From Acidobacteriota bacterium (GTDB lineage: Bacteria; Acidobacteriota; Vicinamibacteria; Vicinamibacterales; CAVVIG01): 5,566 nt of DNA. Below, piece after piece: positions 1 through 5,566 of this stretch. The notes beneath the pieces are model-generated. The model worked only from the letters and a program-made list of their open reading frames with translations, was not told the origin of the DNA and ran no database searches. The DNA is taken from the NCBI GenBank assembly GCA_003222555.1, contig QHWL01000463.1:582-6147 (forward strand), read 5' to 3'. Every line of letters starts with the position of its first letter. The stretch's first letter is position 1. The translations under genes and the position numbers were made by a program.

Positions 1-1
1 C

Positions 2-289
2 CGCGGCGACGGCTTCCCGCTCTCTGCGCGGCCCCTAGGTTTGGCGCGTAATTCCTTGCGAACGCCGGCAACAGCCAATGTGGATTTGGGCGTGCTCAAG
101 ACAATTCAGTTTGCCGGACGGCGTCACTTGAATCTCATCGTGCAATTCTTCAACCTCTTCAACCGCGAGAGCGCTACCGCCATCAACCCCTTTTTCGGGA
201 CGGGCATCGTGGCGCTTCCCGGCTTCGGCCAGCCGATCCAGAGCGTCATTCCTCGACAAATTCAAGTCGCCGCAAATTTCGAGTACTAG
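2..289 (+). CDS. TonB-dependent receptor, C-terminal fragment (5' end outside window)
   Basis: The last 95 codons of a gene that enters from the left edge. The frame is open back to base 2, so the first in-frame TTG (base 41) is not the real start. The segment reads like the final beta-strands of a TonB-dependent outer-membrane receptor. It contains R-N-S-L-R-T-P, then N-V-D-L-G-V-L-K, then the strongly typical F-F-N-L-F-N-R-E-S motif, and it ends in I-Q-V-A-A-N-F-E-Y. A terminal aromatic residue on the last strand is the usual BAM-recognition signature of outer-membrane barrels. The pattern best fits the large Oar-like receptors with a carboxypeptidase-regulatory N-terminal domain that are abundant in Acidobacteriota. 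The plug, N-terminal domain and any signal peptide are not visible, so the substrate cannot be inferred. Its TAG stop lies 1 bp from the stop of the convergent DUF3237 gene, with no room for a dedicated terminator between them. Confidence 0.85.
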   Translation, partial: RGDGFPLSARPLGLARNSLRTPATANVDLGVLKTIQFAGRRHLNLIVQFFNLFNRESATAINPFFGTGIVALPGFGQPIQSVIPRQIQVAANFEY

Positions 290-290
290 G

Positions 291-692
291 TCAGAGAATC
301 TCCTCGATAGCGTGAACCGGCCCCTCCGGACGGATCTCCCCTATGCCTACGGCCAGCAGACGATTGAGGAACGCGTACTTCGGCGCGGCGGTCTCGAAGC
401 GCGGCAGCGTCCGAAGGTAGTGGTTCGCGTCATCGCGCACGCCGGTGAATGTCATGTGGATCAAGGCGCCGTCATCGGTCTCGAGCGTCACCCGCAGATC
501 GAGCTCGAAGGTCCCGTCGGCCAGGGCCGTGACCCAGTCGCCGCCGCCGGCGAGCACCTTGCCGCGAAGGCGCTCGCCTTCGAAAGAGCCGCCGGTGACA
601 GGGAAAATGGAGACCTTGCCATGCGGCGTCGAGCCGATCTCCTCGATGGCGGATGTCGCGAAACGCAGGAGCATGAGCGGACGCGAATTCAT
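291..692 (-). CDS. DUF3237 (UPF0311) family protein, short paralogue
   Basis: A 133-aa protein of the DUF3237/UPF0311 family, whose biochemical role is not established. Family hallmarks visible in order: P-H-G near residue 23, G-G-S-F-E-G-E-R-L-R-G at about 34-44, G-G-G-D-W at 49-53, D-L-R-V-T-L-E-T-D-D-G-A-L-I at 65-78, R-F-E-T-A at 98-102 and F-L-N-R at 108-111. No signal peptide or membrane segment is seen, so it is probably cytoplasmic. The ATG at 692 is preceded by AAAGGA (complement of 701-706), 8 nt away, which supports this start. It is the downstream copy of a tandem pair, 120 bp after the stop of its paralogue at 813-1265. Compared with that copy it lacks 16 residues after Arg86 (the H-G-P-P-E-V to V-D-P stretch) and one residue near G-G-G-D-W. 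The reading frame is intact, so it looks like a functional short form rather than a pseudogene. The family call is strong; the function is unknown. Confidence 0.88.
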   Translation of the reverse strand: MNSRPLMLLRFATSAIEEIGSTPHGKVSIFPVTGGSFEGERLRGKVLAGGGDWVTALADGTFELDLRVTLETDDGALIHMTFTGVRDDANHYLRTLPRFETAAPKYAFLNRLLAVGIGEIRPEGPVHAIEEIL

Positions 693-812
693 GGAGTCTT
701 TCCTTTCGCGGATTGGTGTGGTCGCCTAGGTCCTGCGGGCCGGCGCATACCTCACGAGCGGCAGAGCGGGCCACGGTATTCAGCGCACCGCGACGTGTCG
801 GAGGCATCGAGG

Positions 813-1265
813 TCAGAGAACTTCGTGGATCGTGTAGATCGGACCTTCTGCGCGACGGTCGCCGCTGGCCACTGCGACGAGGCGATTCAAGAACGTGTAC
901 GCGGGGTGCGCGGTCTCGAAGCGCGGCGTGGTGCGAAAGTAGTAGGTCGCAGGATCGACCGTCTCGCCGCGTCCGATGGCCGCCATCACTTCCGGCGGTC
1001 CGTGACGCAAGCCGAAAGATTTCATCGAGATGAGCGCGCCGTCGTCGGTCCGAAGCGTGACGCGAAGGTCCATCTCGAGGACGCCGTCCGCTCGGAGGAG
1101 TAGCCAGTCCGCGCTCCCGCCCGGCAAGAGCGTTCCGCGAAGACGGGGGCCCTCGAAGTCCCCGCCGCTCAGGGGGGCGGTCCGGCGAGTACCGTGGGGC
1201 ACGGCGCCGATGTTCTGCGGTGTCGCGACATTCACGTGCATCATCATGAGCAGACGCGTGTTCAT
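813..1265 (-). CDS. DUF3237 (UPF0311) family protein, full-length paralogue
   Basis: A 150-aa protein, about the usual length for DUF3237/UPF0311. Visible motifs: P-H-G at 23-25, G-G-D-F-E-G-P-R-L-R-G at 34-44, a G-G-S-A-D-W variant at 49-54 where relatives usually have G-G-G-D-W, D-L-R-V-T-L-R-T-D-D-G-A-L-I at 66-79, G-L-R-H-G-P-P-E-V-M at 85-94, V-D-P at 103-105, Y-Y-F-R-T at 108-112, P-R-F-E-T-A at 114-119 and F-L-N-R at 125-128. No signal peptide is present, so it is probably cytoplasmic. The start ATG at 1265 has a strong GGAGG ribosome binding site (complement of 1273-1277) with a 7-nt spacer. That site can pair with an upstream CCTCC. It is the first gene of a probable two-gene minus-strand unit and is divergent from the amidase gene. 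The family is assigned with confidence. Reaction and substrate are unknown, and members are often found beside catabolic genes, which is only weak guidance. Confidence 0.9.
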   Translation of the reverse strand: MNTRLLMMMHVNVATPQNIGAVPHGTRRTAPLSGGDFEGPRLRGTLLPGGSADWLLLRADGVLEMDLRVTLRTDDGALISMKSFGLRHGPPEVMAAIGRGETVDPATYYFRTTPRFETAHPAYTFLNRLVAVASGDRRAEGPIYTIHEVL

Positions 1266-1272
1266 GGCTTTG

Positions 1273-1297
1273 CCTCCAAAGCTCTGCCGATCGGAGG
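1273..1297 (-). promoter_or_regulatory. Possible hairpin masking the DUF3237 ribosome binding site
   Basis: In the minus-strand transcript, CCUCCGA (1297-1291) can pair with UUGGAGG (1279-1273): five G-C/U-A pairs, then one G-U and one A-U, closing an 11-nt loop. The 3' arm contains the whole GGAGG ribosome binding site that sits 7 nt before the ATG at 1265. Such a stem could reduce initiation until melted or bound. The pairing is visible in the sequence; the regulatory effect is inference. Confidence 0.35.
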
Positions 1298-1547
1298 TAG
1301 ATAGGTAATGTTCAACGCCGCCGTGTCGACCAGTTCAAACGATTGGGCTGGGCAGCTGGCCTTCATTCCTTGAACAGGTCGCCCGATGGGCGTTCCCCCA
1401 ATCGCCCTCAACACAGAATCCGCAATGGAAATCATTGACATGGATCGGAGCCTATCATGTGGACACGCGATTTGACGATTGACCGTCGGACTCCTGTGCG
1501 GTAGCCTCACGGCATCCGGTCCTCCGTGTAGCTCCGCATCTATTTTC

Positions 1548-1554
1548 GAAGGAG
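1548..1554 (+). promoter_or_regulatory. Ribosome binding site that fixes the amidase GTG start
   Basis: GAAGGAG lies 5 nt upstream of the GTG at 1560. It is the best Shine-Dalgarno match near the start of the amidase frame. Placing the start here makes the protein begin with a basic n-region and a hydrophobic signal peptide, whereas the upstream in-frame TTG at 1479 would add 27 residues with no such logic. Confidence 0.75.
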
Positions 1555-1559
1555 TACCC

Positions 1560-3206
1560 GTGAGACACGGAACCATAAGAACAGGTTTCGCCGTGGTGGC
1601 CGCTCTGTGGTGCGCGGCGCTCGGTCAAGCCCAGAGCCCTCAGAGAGCCACGAGCGCTCAGCGCACGGAAGGCCGGGACGGATCGTTTCGACTCGTCGAA
1701 ACGTCGGTCGACCAGGTGCATGCCGCCTACAAGTCGGGAGTGCTGACTGCGCACCGGTTAGTGCAAGCGTACCTGGACCGCATCGACGCGTACGACAAGA
1801 AAGGGCCGACGATCAATTGCATGATTACGATCAATCCACGCGCACTCGCGGACGCCGACGCGCTGGACGCTGCTTTCAAGAGGTCTGGCACTTTCGTCGG
1901 GTCGATGCACGGCATTCCGATCGTTGTCAAAGACGAGATCGACACGGCCGGCATGCCCACCACAGAAGGCACCCTGGTGTTCAAGGATTACCGCCCGACC
2001 AGAGACGCCTTCGTCGTCGAGCGGCTGCGGAAGGCGGGCGCGATCATCCTCGGGAAGACGACGCTGAGTGAGTTTGCTGCAGGAGACACGTACGGCTCGC
2101 TATTCGGCGTGACGAGGAACCCGTACGACCTCAAGCGGACCGTCGGCGGCTCCTCGGGCGGCTCTGGCGCTGCGCTTGCGGCCAACTTCTCCACGCTCGC
2201 GCTCGGCGAAGAAACGGTCGCCTCGATTCGACGACCAGGCGCGTGGAATGCGATTGTGAGCTTGCGACCGACGCCCGGCCTCGTCAGCCGGAGCGGGATG
2301 TGGGACGGCTACCCGTCGCCCACGGCGCAGATGGGACCGATGGCGCGCACCGTGCGCGACCTGGCGCAGCTGCTCGACGCGATGGTCGGCTACGATCCCG
2401 AGGATCCAGTGACGGCGCTCGGTATCGGTCACGCGCCCGACAGCTACACCAGGTCGTTGGACGCCAACGCCCTGAGGGCCGCGCGGATCGGTATTCTCCG
2501 CGAGTCGATTGGCGGCCAATCGGAACCGCGATCGCAGGACTTCAGGAAGGTCGACGTCGCGTTCCAGAAGAACGTCGCGGAACTGGAGGCCGCTGGCGCC
2601 ATCATCATCGATCCCGTCGTGATCCCCGACCTGAACGCGTTGCTGGCCAAGCGAGCGCCCAACCCGGACATCGCTGAGGTGGCGATGCGGCGCTATCTGG
2701 CTCGCAACCCAGACTCTCCGTTCAAATCGCGGGAAGACATCGCCAAGTCGCCGGACATGGCGAAGAGCGTTCCACCGAGCAAAGCCAAAGCGTGGGAAGG
2801 ACCGCGTCCGGCGACCGACCTGTCCAAATGGGGCGAGTATCTCCAGGCACGGGAGCAGCTCCTCATCAATATTTCGAAGGTGATGGCCGATAACAAACTC
2901 GATGCCATCGTGCACAAGTCCGTGGAGCATCAGCCAACGTTGATCGAGGACGGCATCAACCCGCCCTATGTCAGCGGCAAAGGCGTGCCCACGTTGAACA
3001 CTTTCCTGGTATACGCGGCCTCGCTGACCGTACCGTCAGGGTTCACGTCGGACGACCTGCCGGTCGGCATTACCTTCTTCGGCCTTCCGTACAGCGAGCC
3101 GAGATTGATCAAACTCGCCTACAGCTACGAACAGGCGACGCATCATCGGATCCCCCCTAAAACCACGCCGCCGCTCAACATCTCGACGACGAGCTCGAAC
3201 CGCTAA
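1560..3206 (+). CDS. Exported amidase-signature-family amidase
   Basis: A 548-aa amidase of the Ser-cisSer-Lys amidase signature superfamily (GatA/peptide amidase/FAAH relatives), which hydrolyses amide bonds. Start is the GTG at 1560 with GAAGGAG 5 nt upstream. Residues 1-24 form a Sec-type signal peptide (R-H-G-T-I-R, a hydrophobic core, cleavage near G-Q-A). The Cys inside it lacks a lipobox, so the product is probably periplasmic or secreted. Catalytic residues visible: Lys124 in G-I-P-I-V-V-K-D-E-I-D, Ser198 as cis-Ser in G-G-S-S-G-G-S, and Ser222 as nucleophile in T-V-A-S-I-R-R-P. The Ser198-Ser222 spacing of 24 residues equals that of FAAH. The usual G-G before the nucleophile is V-A here. 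The C-terminus carries the family motifs V-P-S-G-F and L-P-V-G-I-T-F-F-G, then S-E-P-R-L-I-K-L-A-Y-S-Y-E-Q-A-T. It is followed after 60 bp by an exported amidohydrolase, a likely operon partner. Family is certain; the substrate (peptide amide, N-acyl or other amide) is not known. Confidence 0.93.
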   Translation: MRHGTIRTGFAVVAALWCAALGQAQSPQRATSAQRTEGRDGSFRLVETSVDQVHAAYKSGVLTAHRLVQAYLDRIDAYDKKGPTINCMITINPRALADADALDAAFKRSGTFVGSMHGIPIVVKDEIDTAGMPTTEGTLVFKDYRPTRDAFVVERLRKAGAIILGKTTLSEFAAGDTYGSLFGVTRNPYDLKRTVGGSSGGSGAALAANFSTLALGEETVASIRRPGAWNAIVSLRPTPGLVSRSGMWDGYPSPTAQMGPMARTVRDLAQLLDAMVGYDPEDPVTALGIGHAPDSYTRSLDANALRAARIGILRESIGGQSEPRSQDFRKVDVAFQKNVAELEAAGAIIIDPVVIPDLNALLAKRAPNPDIAEVAMRRYLARNPDSPFKSREDIAKSPDMAKSVPPSKAKAWEGPRPATDLSKWGEYLQAREQLLINISKVMADNKLDAIVHKSVEHQPTLIEDGINPPYVSGKGVPTLNTFLVYAASLTVPSGFTSDDLPVGITFFGLPYSEPRLIKLAYSYEQATHHRIPPKTTPPLNISTTSSNR

Positions 3207-3255
3207 CTCCGAGAACGTCCGCAAGCACGCCTGTCTGGGGACGACGATACGACGT

Positions 3256-3259
3256 AGGA
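3256..3259 (+). promoter_or_regulatory. Ribosome binding site of the amidohydrolase
   Basis: AGGA, 7 nt before the ATG at 3267, supports that start in the 60-bp spacer after the amidase. I see no terminator hairpin in the spacer, consistent with read-through from the amidase. Confidence 0.55.
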
Positions 3260-3266
3260 TGTAGCG

Positions 3267-4535
3267 ATGCGGAAGACACCGCTCGCGCTCGTCGCTTTGG
3301 TGATGCTCGGTTTGTCGTCCGGCGGCTCGGCCCAGGCACCGCTCACCGTCTTGAGGCCGGCTCGCGTTTTCGACGGCGACACCGTCCACGAGGGGTGGGC
3401 GGTCCGCGTCAGGAACGACCGTATCGACGCGGTCGGACCCGCAAACACCGTGGGGGCGGCCGGTGCCGTGGTCGTCGATCTGCCGGGCACAACGATCACC
3501 CCGGGACTCATCGAAGGGCACTCGCACGTGCTGCTGCACCCCTACAACGAGACGAGGTGGGAGGACCAAGTTGCGCACGAAGGTTTCGCGCTTCGCGTCG
3601 CTCGCGCCACGAACCATCTGCGGGCAACCCTCCTCGCCGGCTTCACCACGATTCGCGACCTCGGCACCGAAGGTGCGCAGTACGCGGACGTAGAGCTCAA
3701 AGAAGCGGTCAACCGCGGCATCATTCCCGGTCCACGCATGCTCGTGGTGACACGAGCGATCGTCGCGACGGGCAGCTATGCCCCGAAAGGGTTCGTGCTG
3801 GAATGGCGCGTGCCGCAAGGCGCCGAGGAGGCAGACGGCGTCGACGGCCTCACGCGGGTCGTCCGCGACCAGATCGGCCGCGGCGCCGACTGGATCAAGA
3901 TGTACGGGGACTACCCATGGGGTCCCCTGCCCGGCGCCCATCCGACGTTCTCGCAGGAAGAGATGACGCTCGCCGTCGAAACGGCGCGAAGCGCCGCCGT
4001 GCCCGTGGCGGTTCACGCGACCACGCCAGAGGGCATGCGACGGGCGATCCTGGCAGGCGCCGCGACGATCGAGCACGGCGATGGTGGTACGTCAGAGATT
4101 TTCAAGCTGATGGTCGAGCGGAGAGTGGCGCTTTGCCCAACCCTGGCGGTCGTTGACGCGACGTCGCAGTACGCCGGTTGGAAAAGAGGACAGCAGCCGG
4201 AGCCACCGTCGATCGCCCAGAAGCGGGAGAGCTTCAAGGCGGCGCTCCAAGCAGGTGTGACGATCCTCAGCGGCAGCGACGCCGGCGTGTTCGCGCACGG
4301 CGACAACGCCCGCGAGCTCGAGCTGATGGTGGCTTACGGCATGACGCCGGTCGCGGCGCTCAAAAGCGCGACGTCGGTTGGGGCGCGCGTCCTGCGCCTG
4401 GAGCGTGAAATCGGCCAGGTGAGACCAGGCGGGCTCGCGGACCTTGCCGCCTTCGAGGGCGACCCGACGACGGATGTGTCAGCGCTGCGCCGCGTCAAGT
4501 TCGTCATGAAGAACGGTACGATTTACAAATCGTAG
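3267..4535 (+). CDS. Exported imidazolonepropionase-like amidohydrolase
   Basis: A 422-aa metal-dependent amidohydrolase of the imidazolonepropionase-related group (COG1228 type), a TIM-barrel hydrolase with a small flanking beta domain. Residues 1 to about 24 form a Sec signal peptide (M-R-K, hydrophobic core, S-A-Q-A), so it probably acts in the periplasm. Metal and catalytic residues visible in order: H85 and H87 in E-G-H-S-H, K211 in W-I-K-M-Y (candidate carboxylated bridging lysine), H250 in V-A-V-H-A-T, H270 in I-E-H-G-D, and D338 in S-G-S-D-A-G. The full set predicts an active, probably binuclear enzyme. Early residues V-F-D-G-D and the late P-G-G-L-A-D-L-A and V-K-F-V-M-K-N-G motifs are the usual beta-domain elements. 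Relatives with this layout include Xaa-Pro/Xaa-Arg dipeptidases and N-acyl or carbamate hydrolases, so the substrate cannot be chosen from sequence alone. It lies 60 bp after the exported amidase and probably shares its transcript. Its stop is 24 bp from the stop of the convergent aminotransferase. Confidence 0.92.
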   Translation: MRKTPLALVALVMLGLSSGGSAQAPLTVLRPARVFDGDTVHEGWAVRVRNDRIDAVGPANTVGAAGAVVVDLPGTTITPGLIEGHSHVLLHPYNETRWEDQVAHEGFALRVARATNHLRATLLAGFTTIRDLGTEGAQYADVELKEAVNRGIIPGPRMLVVTRAIVATGSYAPKGFVLEWRVPQGAEEADGVDGLTRVVRDQIGRGADWIKMYGDYPWGPLPGAHPTFSQEEMTLAVETARSAAVPVAVHATTPEGMRRAILAGAATIEHGDGGTSEIFKLMVERRVALCPTLAVVDATSQYAGWKRGQQPEPPSIAQKRESFKAALQAGVTILSGSDAGVFAHGDNARELELMVAYGMTPVAALKSATSVGARVLRLEREIGQVRPGGLADLAAFEGDPTTDVSALRRVKFVMKNGTIYKS

Positions 4536-4544
4536 TCCGTGATT

Positions 4545-4559
4545 CAGCCCGGTAGGCTG
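4545..4559. terminator. Short hairpin in the convergent gap (weak terminator candidate)
   Basis: CAGCC, loop CGGTA, GGCTG forms a perfect 5-bp stem filling most of the 24-bp gap between the two converging stop codons. There is no T-run on either side, so it is not a classical intrinsic terminator. It could still mark a bidirectional 3' end. Confidence 0.25.
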
Positions 4560-5566
4560 TCAAGTCGGCGTCGACCGTGCTGTCCCCGACGGCTCGGGAG
4601 CAAGTGCTGCATCAAGTGCGGCAAGCAACGCGTCGTTCTCCTCAGGGGCGCCGACGCTGATCCGCAGCTTGTTGTCCAGTGTCGGCTTGTCGAAAAACCG
4701 GACGAGCACCCCGCGCACCTTGAGAGCGGCGTAGAGCCATCCCGCATGCGCCGCATCGGGCGTGGTCACCAGCAGGAAATTCGCCTGGCTCGGGATGACC
4801 GCGAACCGGCGTCGCTCGAGCTCCGAAGAGAATCTCTCGCGTTCGGCTCGAATGGCCTGCCAGTTCGCGCGTGCGTACGCCACATCATCAAGCGCGGCGC
4901 ACGCGGCCGCGATGGCAATCGCGTCGCAGTTGTAACTGTCTTTGACCTTGGCCATCTGCGCGATCACCTCCGGATCGCCGATGGCGTAGCCAAACCGCAG
5001 GCCTGCCAGGCCGTAGCCCTTGCTGAACGTACGCGTGACGAGGACGTTTGGTTGTCGCCCCGGCAGACTCAGGCAGTTGTCATCGGCAAAGTCCGCGTAC
5101 GCTTCGTCCACGAGCACGAGCGCCTCGGTCGCCCTTGCTAGCGCCTCGATATCTGCGACAGCCACTGACGTTCCTGACGGCGAGTTGGGGTTCGCGAAAA
5201 AAATCGCGTGCGCGCGCTCACTCAACAAGGCCTTGGTCGGCAACTGCCAGCCGGGCTCCCAAGGCACCCGTATTAGCCGAACGTCCGCAAGCTCCGCGAG
5301 CACGGGGTAAAGCGAGTAGGTCGGATCCGGGCACACGAGGACGTCGCCTGGGCCGCAGTAGCTGCGGAGTGCGATCTGCAGTATGTCGTCGCTGCCGTTC
5401 CCCGCCAGGATGCTCTCGGGGGAGACGCCGTGCACCCGGGCGGCGACCGCACGGAATTCATCAGCCATTGATGACGGATAGCGGCGCAGCGCATCCGGTG
5501 TGATGCGGCGGATGGCATCGACGACGCGAGGGCTCGGCGGAAAAGGGTTCTCGTTCGTATTCAGTT
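4560..5566 (-). CDS. hisC: Histidinol-phosphate aminotransferase, N-terminus outside window
   Basis: 334 visible residues of a PLP fold-type I aminotransferase. The frame stays open past the ATG at 5468 to the window edge and reads L-N-T-N-E-N-P-F-P-P-S-P and L-R-R-Y-P there, typical of HisC N-termini, so that ATG is internal and the real start lies beyond base 5566. Other motifs, in residues counted from the visible edge: N-G-S-D-D-I-L (about 56-62, PLP phosphate region), N-P-N-S-P-S-G-T (125-132), V-D-E-A-Y-A-D-F (cofactor Asp and Tyr) and T-F-S-K-G-Y-G-L-A-G-L-R-F-G-Y, with the Schiff-base Lys at residue 182 (codon 5019-5021). L-R-I-S-V-G near the end carries the substrate-carboxylate Arg. 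Family role: transfers an amino group from glutamate to imidazole-acetol phosphate in histidine synthesis, in the cytoplasm. About 15-40 residues are missing from the usual 350-370. No other his gene is visible, and HisC-like enzymes can act on aromatic amino acids or belong to related class I/II branches, so the exact substrate is less sure than the family. Confidence 0.87.
   Translation of the reverse strand, partial: LNTNENPFPPSPRVVDAIRRITPDALRRYPSSMADEFRAVAARVHGVSPESILAGNGSDDILQIALRSYCGPGDVLVCPDPTYSLYPVLAELADVRLIRVPWEPGWQLPTKALLSERAHAIFFANPNSPSGTSVAVADIEALARATEALVLVDEAYADFADDNCLSLPGRQPNVLVTRTFSKGYGLAGLRFGYAIGDPEVIAQMAKVKDSYNCDAIAIAAACAALDDVAYARANWQAIRAERERFSSELERRRFAVIPSQANFLLVTTPDAAHAGWLYAALKVRGVLVRFFDKPTLDNKLRISVGAPEENDALLAALDAALAPEPSGTARSTPT

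Larger units (their letters stand above)
1266..1559. promoter_or_regulatory. Divergent intergenic control region
   Basis: A 294-bp gene-free spacer between the DUF3237 gene (minus) and the amidase gene (plus), so it must hold promoters for both directions. On the plus strand a perfect TTGACA lies at 1435-1440, but the nearest -10-like word, TATCAT at 1453-1458, is only 12 bp away. A second option is TTGACC at 1479-1484 with TAGCCT at 1502-1507 (17-bp spacer, weak -10). Neither is convincing, and GC-rich phyla often diverge from the E. coli consensus. Other structure: GTTCAA at 1310-1315 and 1333-1338 with the inverse TTGAAC at 1370-1375, and a CGCCC/GGGCG/CGCCC set at 1380-1407. The regulatory role is inferred from position; no transcription start can be fixed. 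Confidence 0.5.

Noticed and set aside
312..1103. Plus-strand open frame of 263 codons opposite the DUF3237 genes.
   Set aside because: It is antisense to two well-supported family genes, spans their intergenic gap, and is rich in Arg and other shadow-frame residues, as expected from GC-rich codon bias.
1435..1458. TTGACA and TATCAT as a sigma-70 promoter for the amidase.
   Set aside because: The two boxes are separated by 12 bp instead of about 17, so they cannot serve together as a normal promoter.
1479..1559. Amidase start at the upstream in-frame TTG.
   Set aside because: It has no good ribosome binding site and would put 27 unrelated residues ahead of a clear signal peptide; the GTG at 1560 has GAAGGAG at proper distance.
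1262..1576. Minus-strand open frame of 104 codons filling the divergent spacer, its TGA overlapping the DUF3237 start as ATGA (as in translational coupling).
   Set aside because: The overlap is suggestive, but the frame crosses the amidase ribosome binding site and start, I recognise no family, its third-position GC in the last 59 codons (about 55%) looks lower than in the neighbouring genes, and I see no good ribosome binding site at its internal ATGs. A conserved homologue would revive it.
2100..2930. Minus-strand open frame of 276 codons opposite the amidase.
   Set aside because: It lies entirely within the amidase, is Arg-, His- and Val-rich without recognisable motifs, and is best explained as a shadow frame.
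3036..4076. Minus-strand open frame of 346 codons opposite the amidase end and the amidohydrolase.
   Set aside because: It crosses the boundary between two solid genes and has low-complexity, Arg-rich shadow-frame composition with no family motif.
4539..5141. Plus-strand open frame of 200 codons opposite the aminotransferase.
   Set aside because: The aminotransferase on the other strand has its full set of cofactor motifs here; this frame has none.
5466..5468. ATG as the start of the aminotransferase gene.
   Set aside because: The frame continues upstream with 32 more residues that match the HisC N-terminal region, so this Met is internal and the gene is cut by the window edge.

Overview
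This is a GC-rich bacterial window carrying six protein genes, two of them cut by the window edges. The left edge holds the C-terminal end of an outer-membrane TonB-dependent receptor of the large Oar/carboxypeptidase-regulatory-domain type. Together with exported amidases and amidohydrolases whose signal peptides end in Ala-Gln, this suggests an Acidobacteriota-like Gram-negative, possibly of the Vicinamibacteria kind. That assignment is an inference from family style, not a proven taxonomy.

Layout: (1) 2-289 (+), receptor C-terminus. (2) 291-1265 (-), two tandem paralogues of the uncharacterised DUF3237/UPF0311 family. The upstream copy is full length (150 aa) and the downstream copy is shorter (133 aa). 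(3) 1266-1559, a 294-bp divergent spacer holding the control signals for both directions. (4) 1560-4535 (+), an exported amidase-signature hydrolase followed 60 bp later by an exported metal-dependent amidohydrolase, probably one operon. (5) 4560-5566 (-), a histidinol-phosphate aminotransferase-like PLP enzyme that runs off the right edge and converges on the amidohydrolase with a 24-bp gap.

The amidase and amidohydrolase both carry Sec-type signal peptides, so they probably act together outside the cytoplasm on C-N bonds of peptides, amides or N-acyl compounds. The DUF3237 proteins have no signal peptide and are probably cytoplasmic. Whether the divergent pairs form one functional module is unknown. 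The aminotransferase looks like ordinary amino-acid metabolism.

I see no RNA gene, insertion sequence, CRISPR array or clear new defence or mobile system. The points most worth a second look are the altered oxyanion-hole motif of the amidase, the diverged DUF3237 pair, and a hairpin that could mask the ribosome binding site of the first DUF3237 gene.
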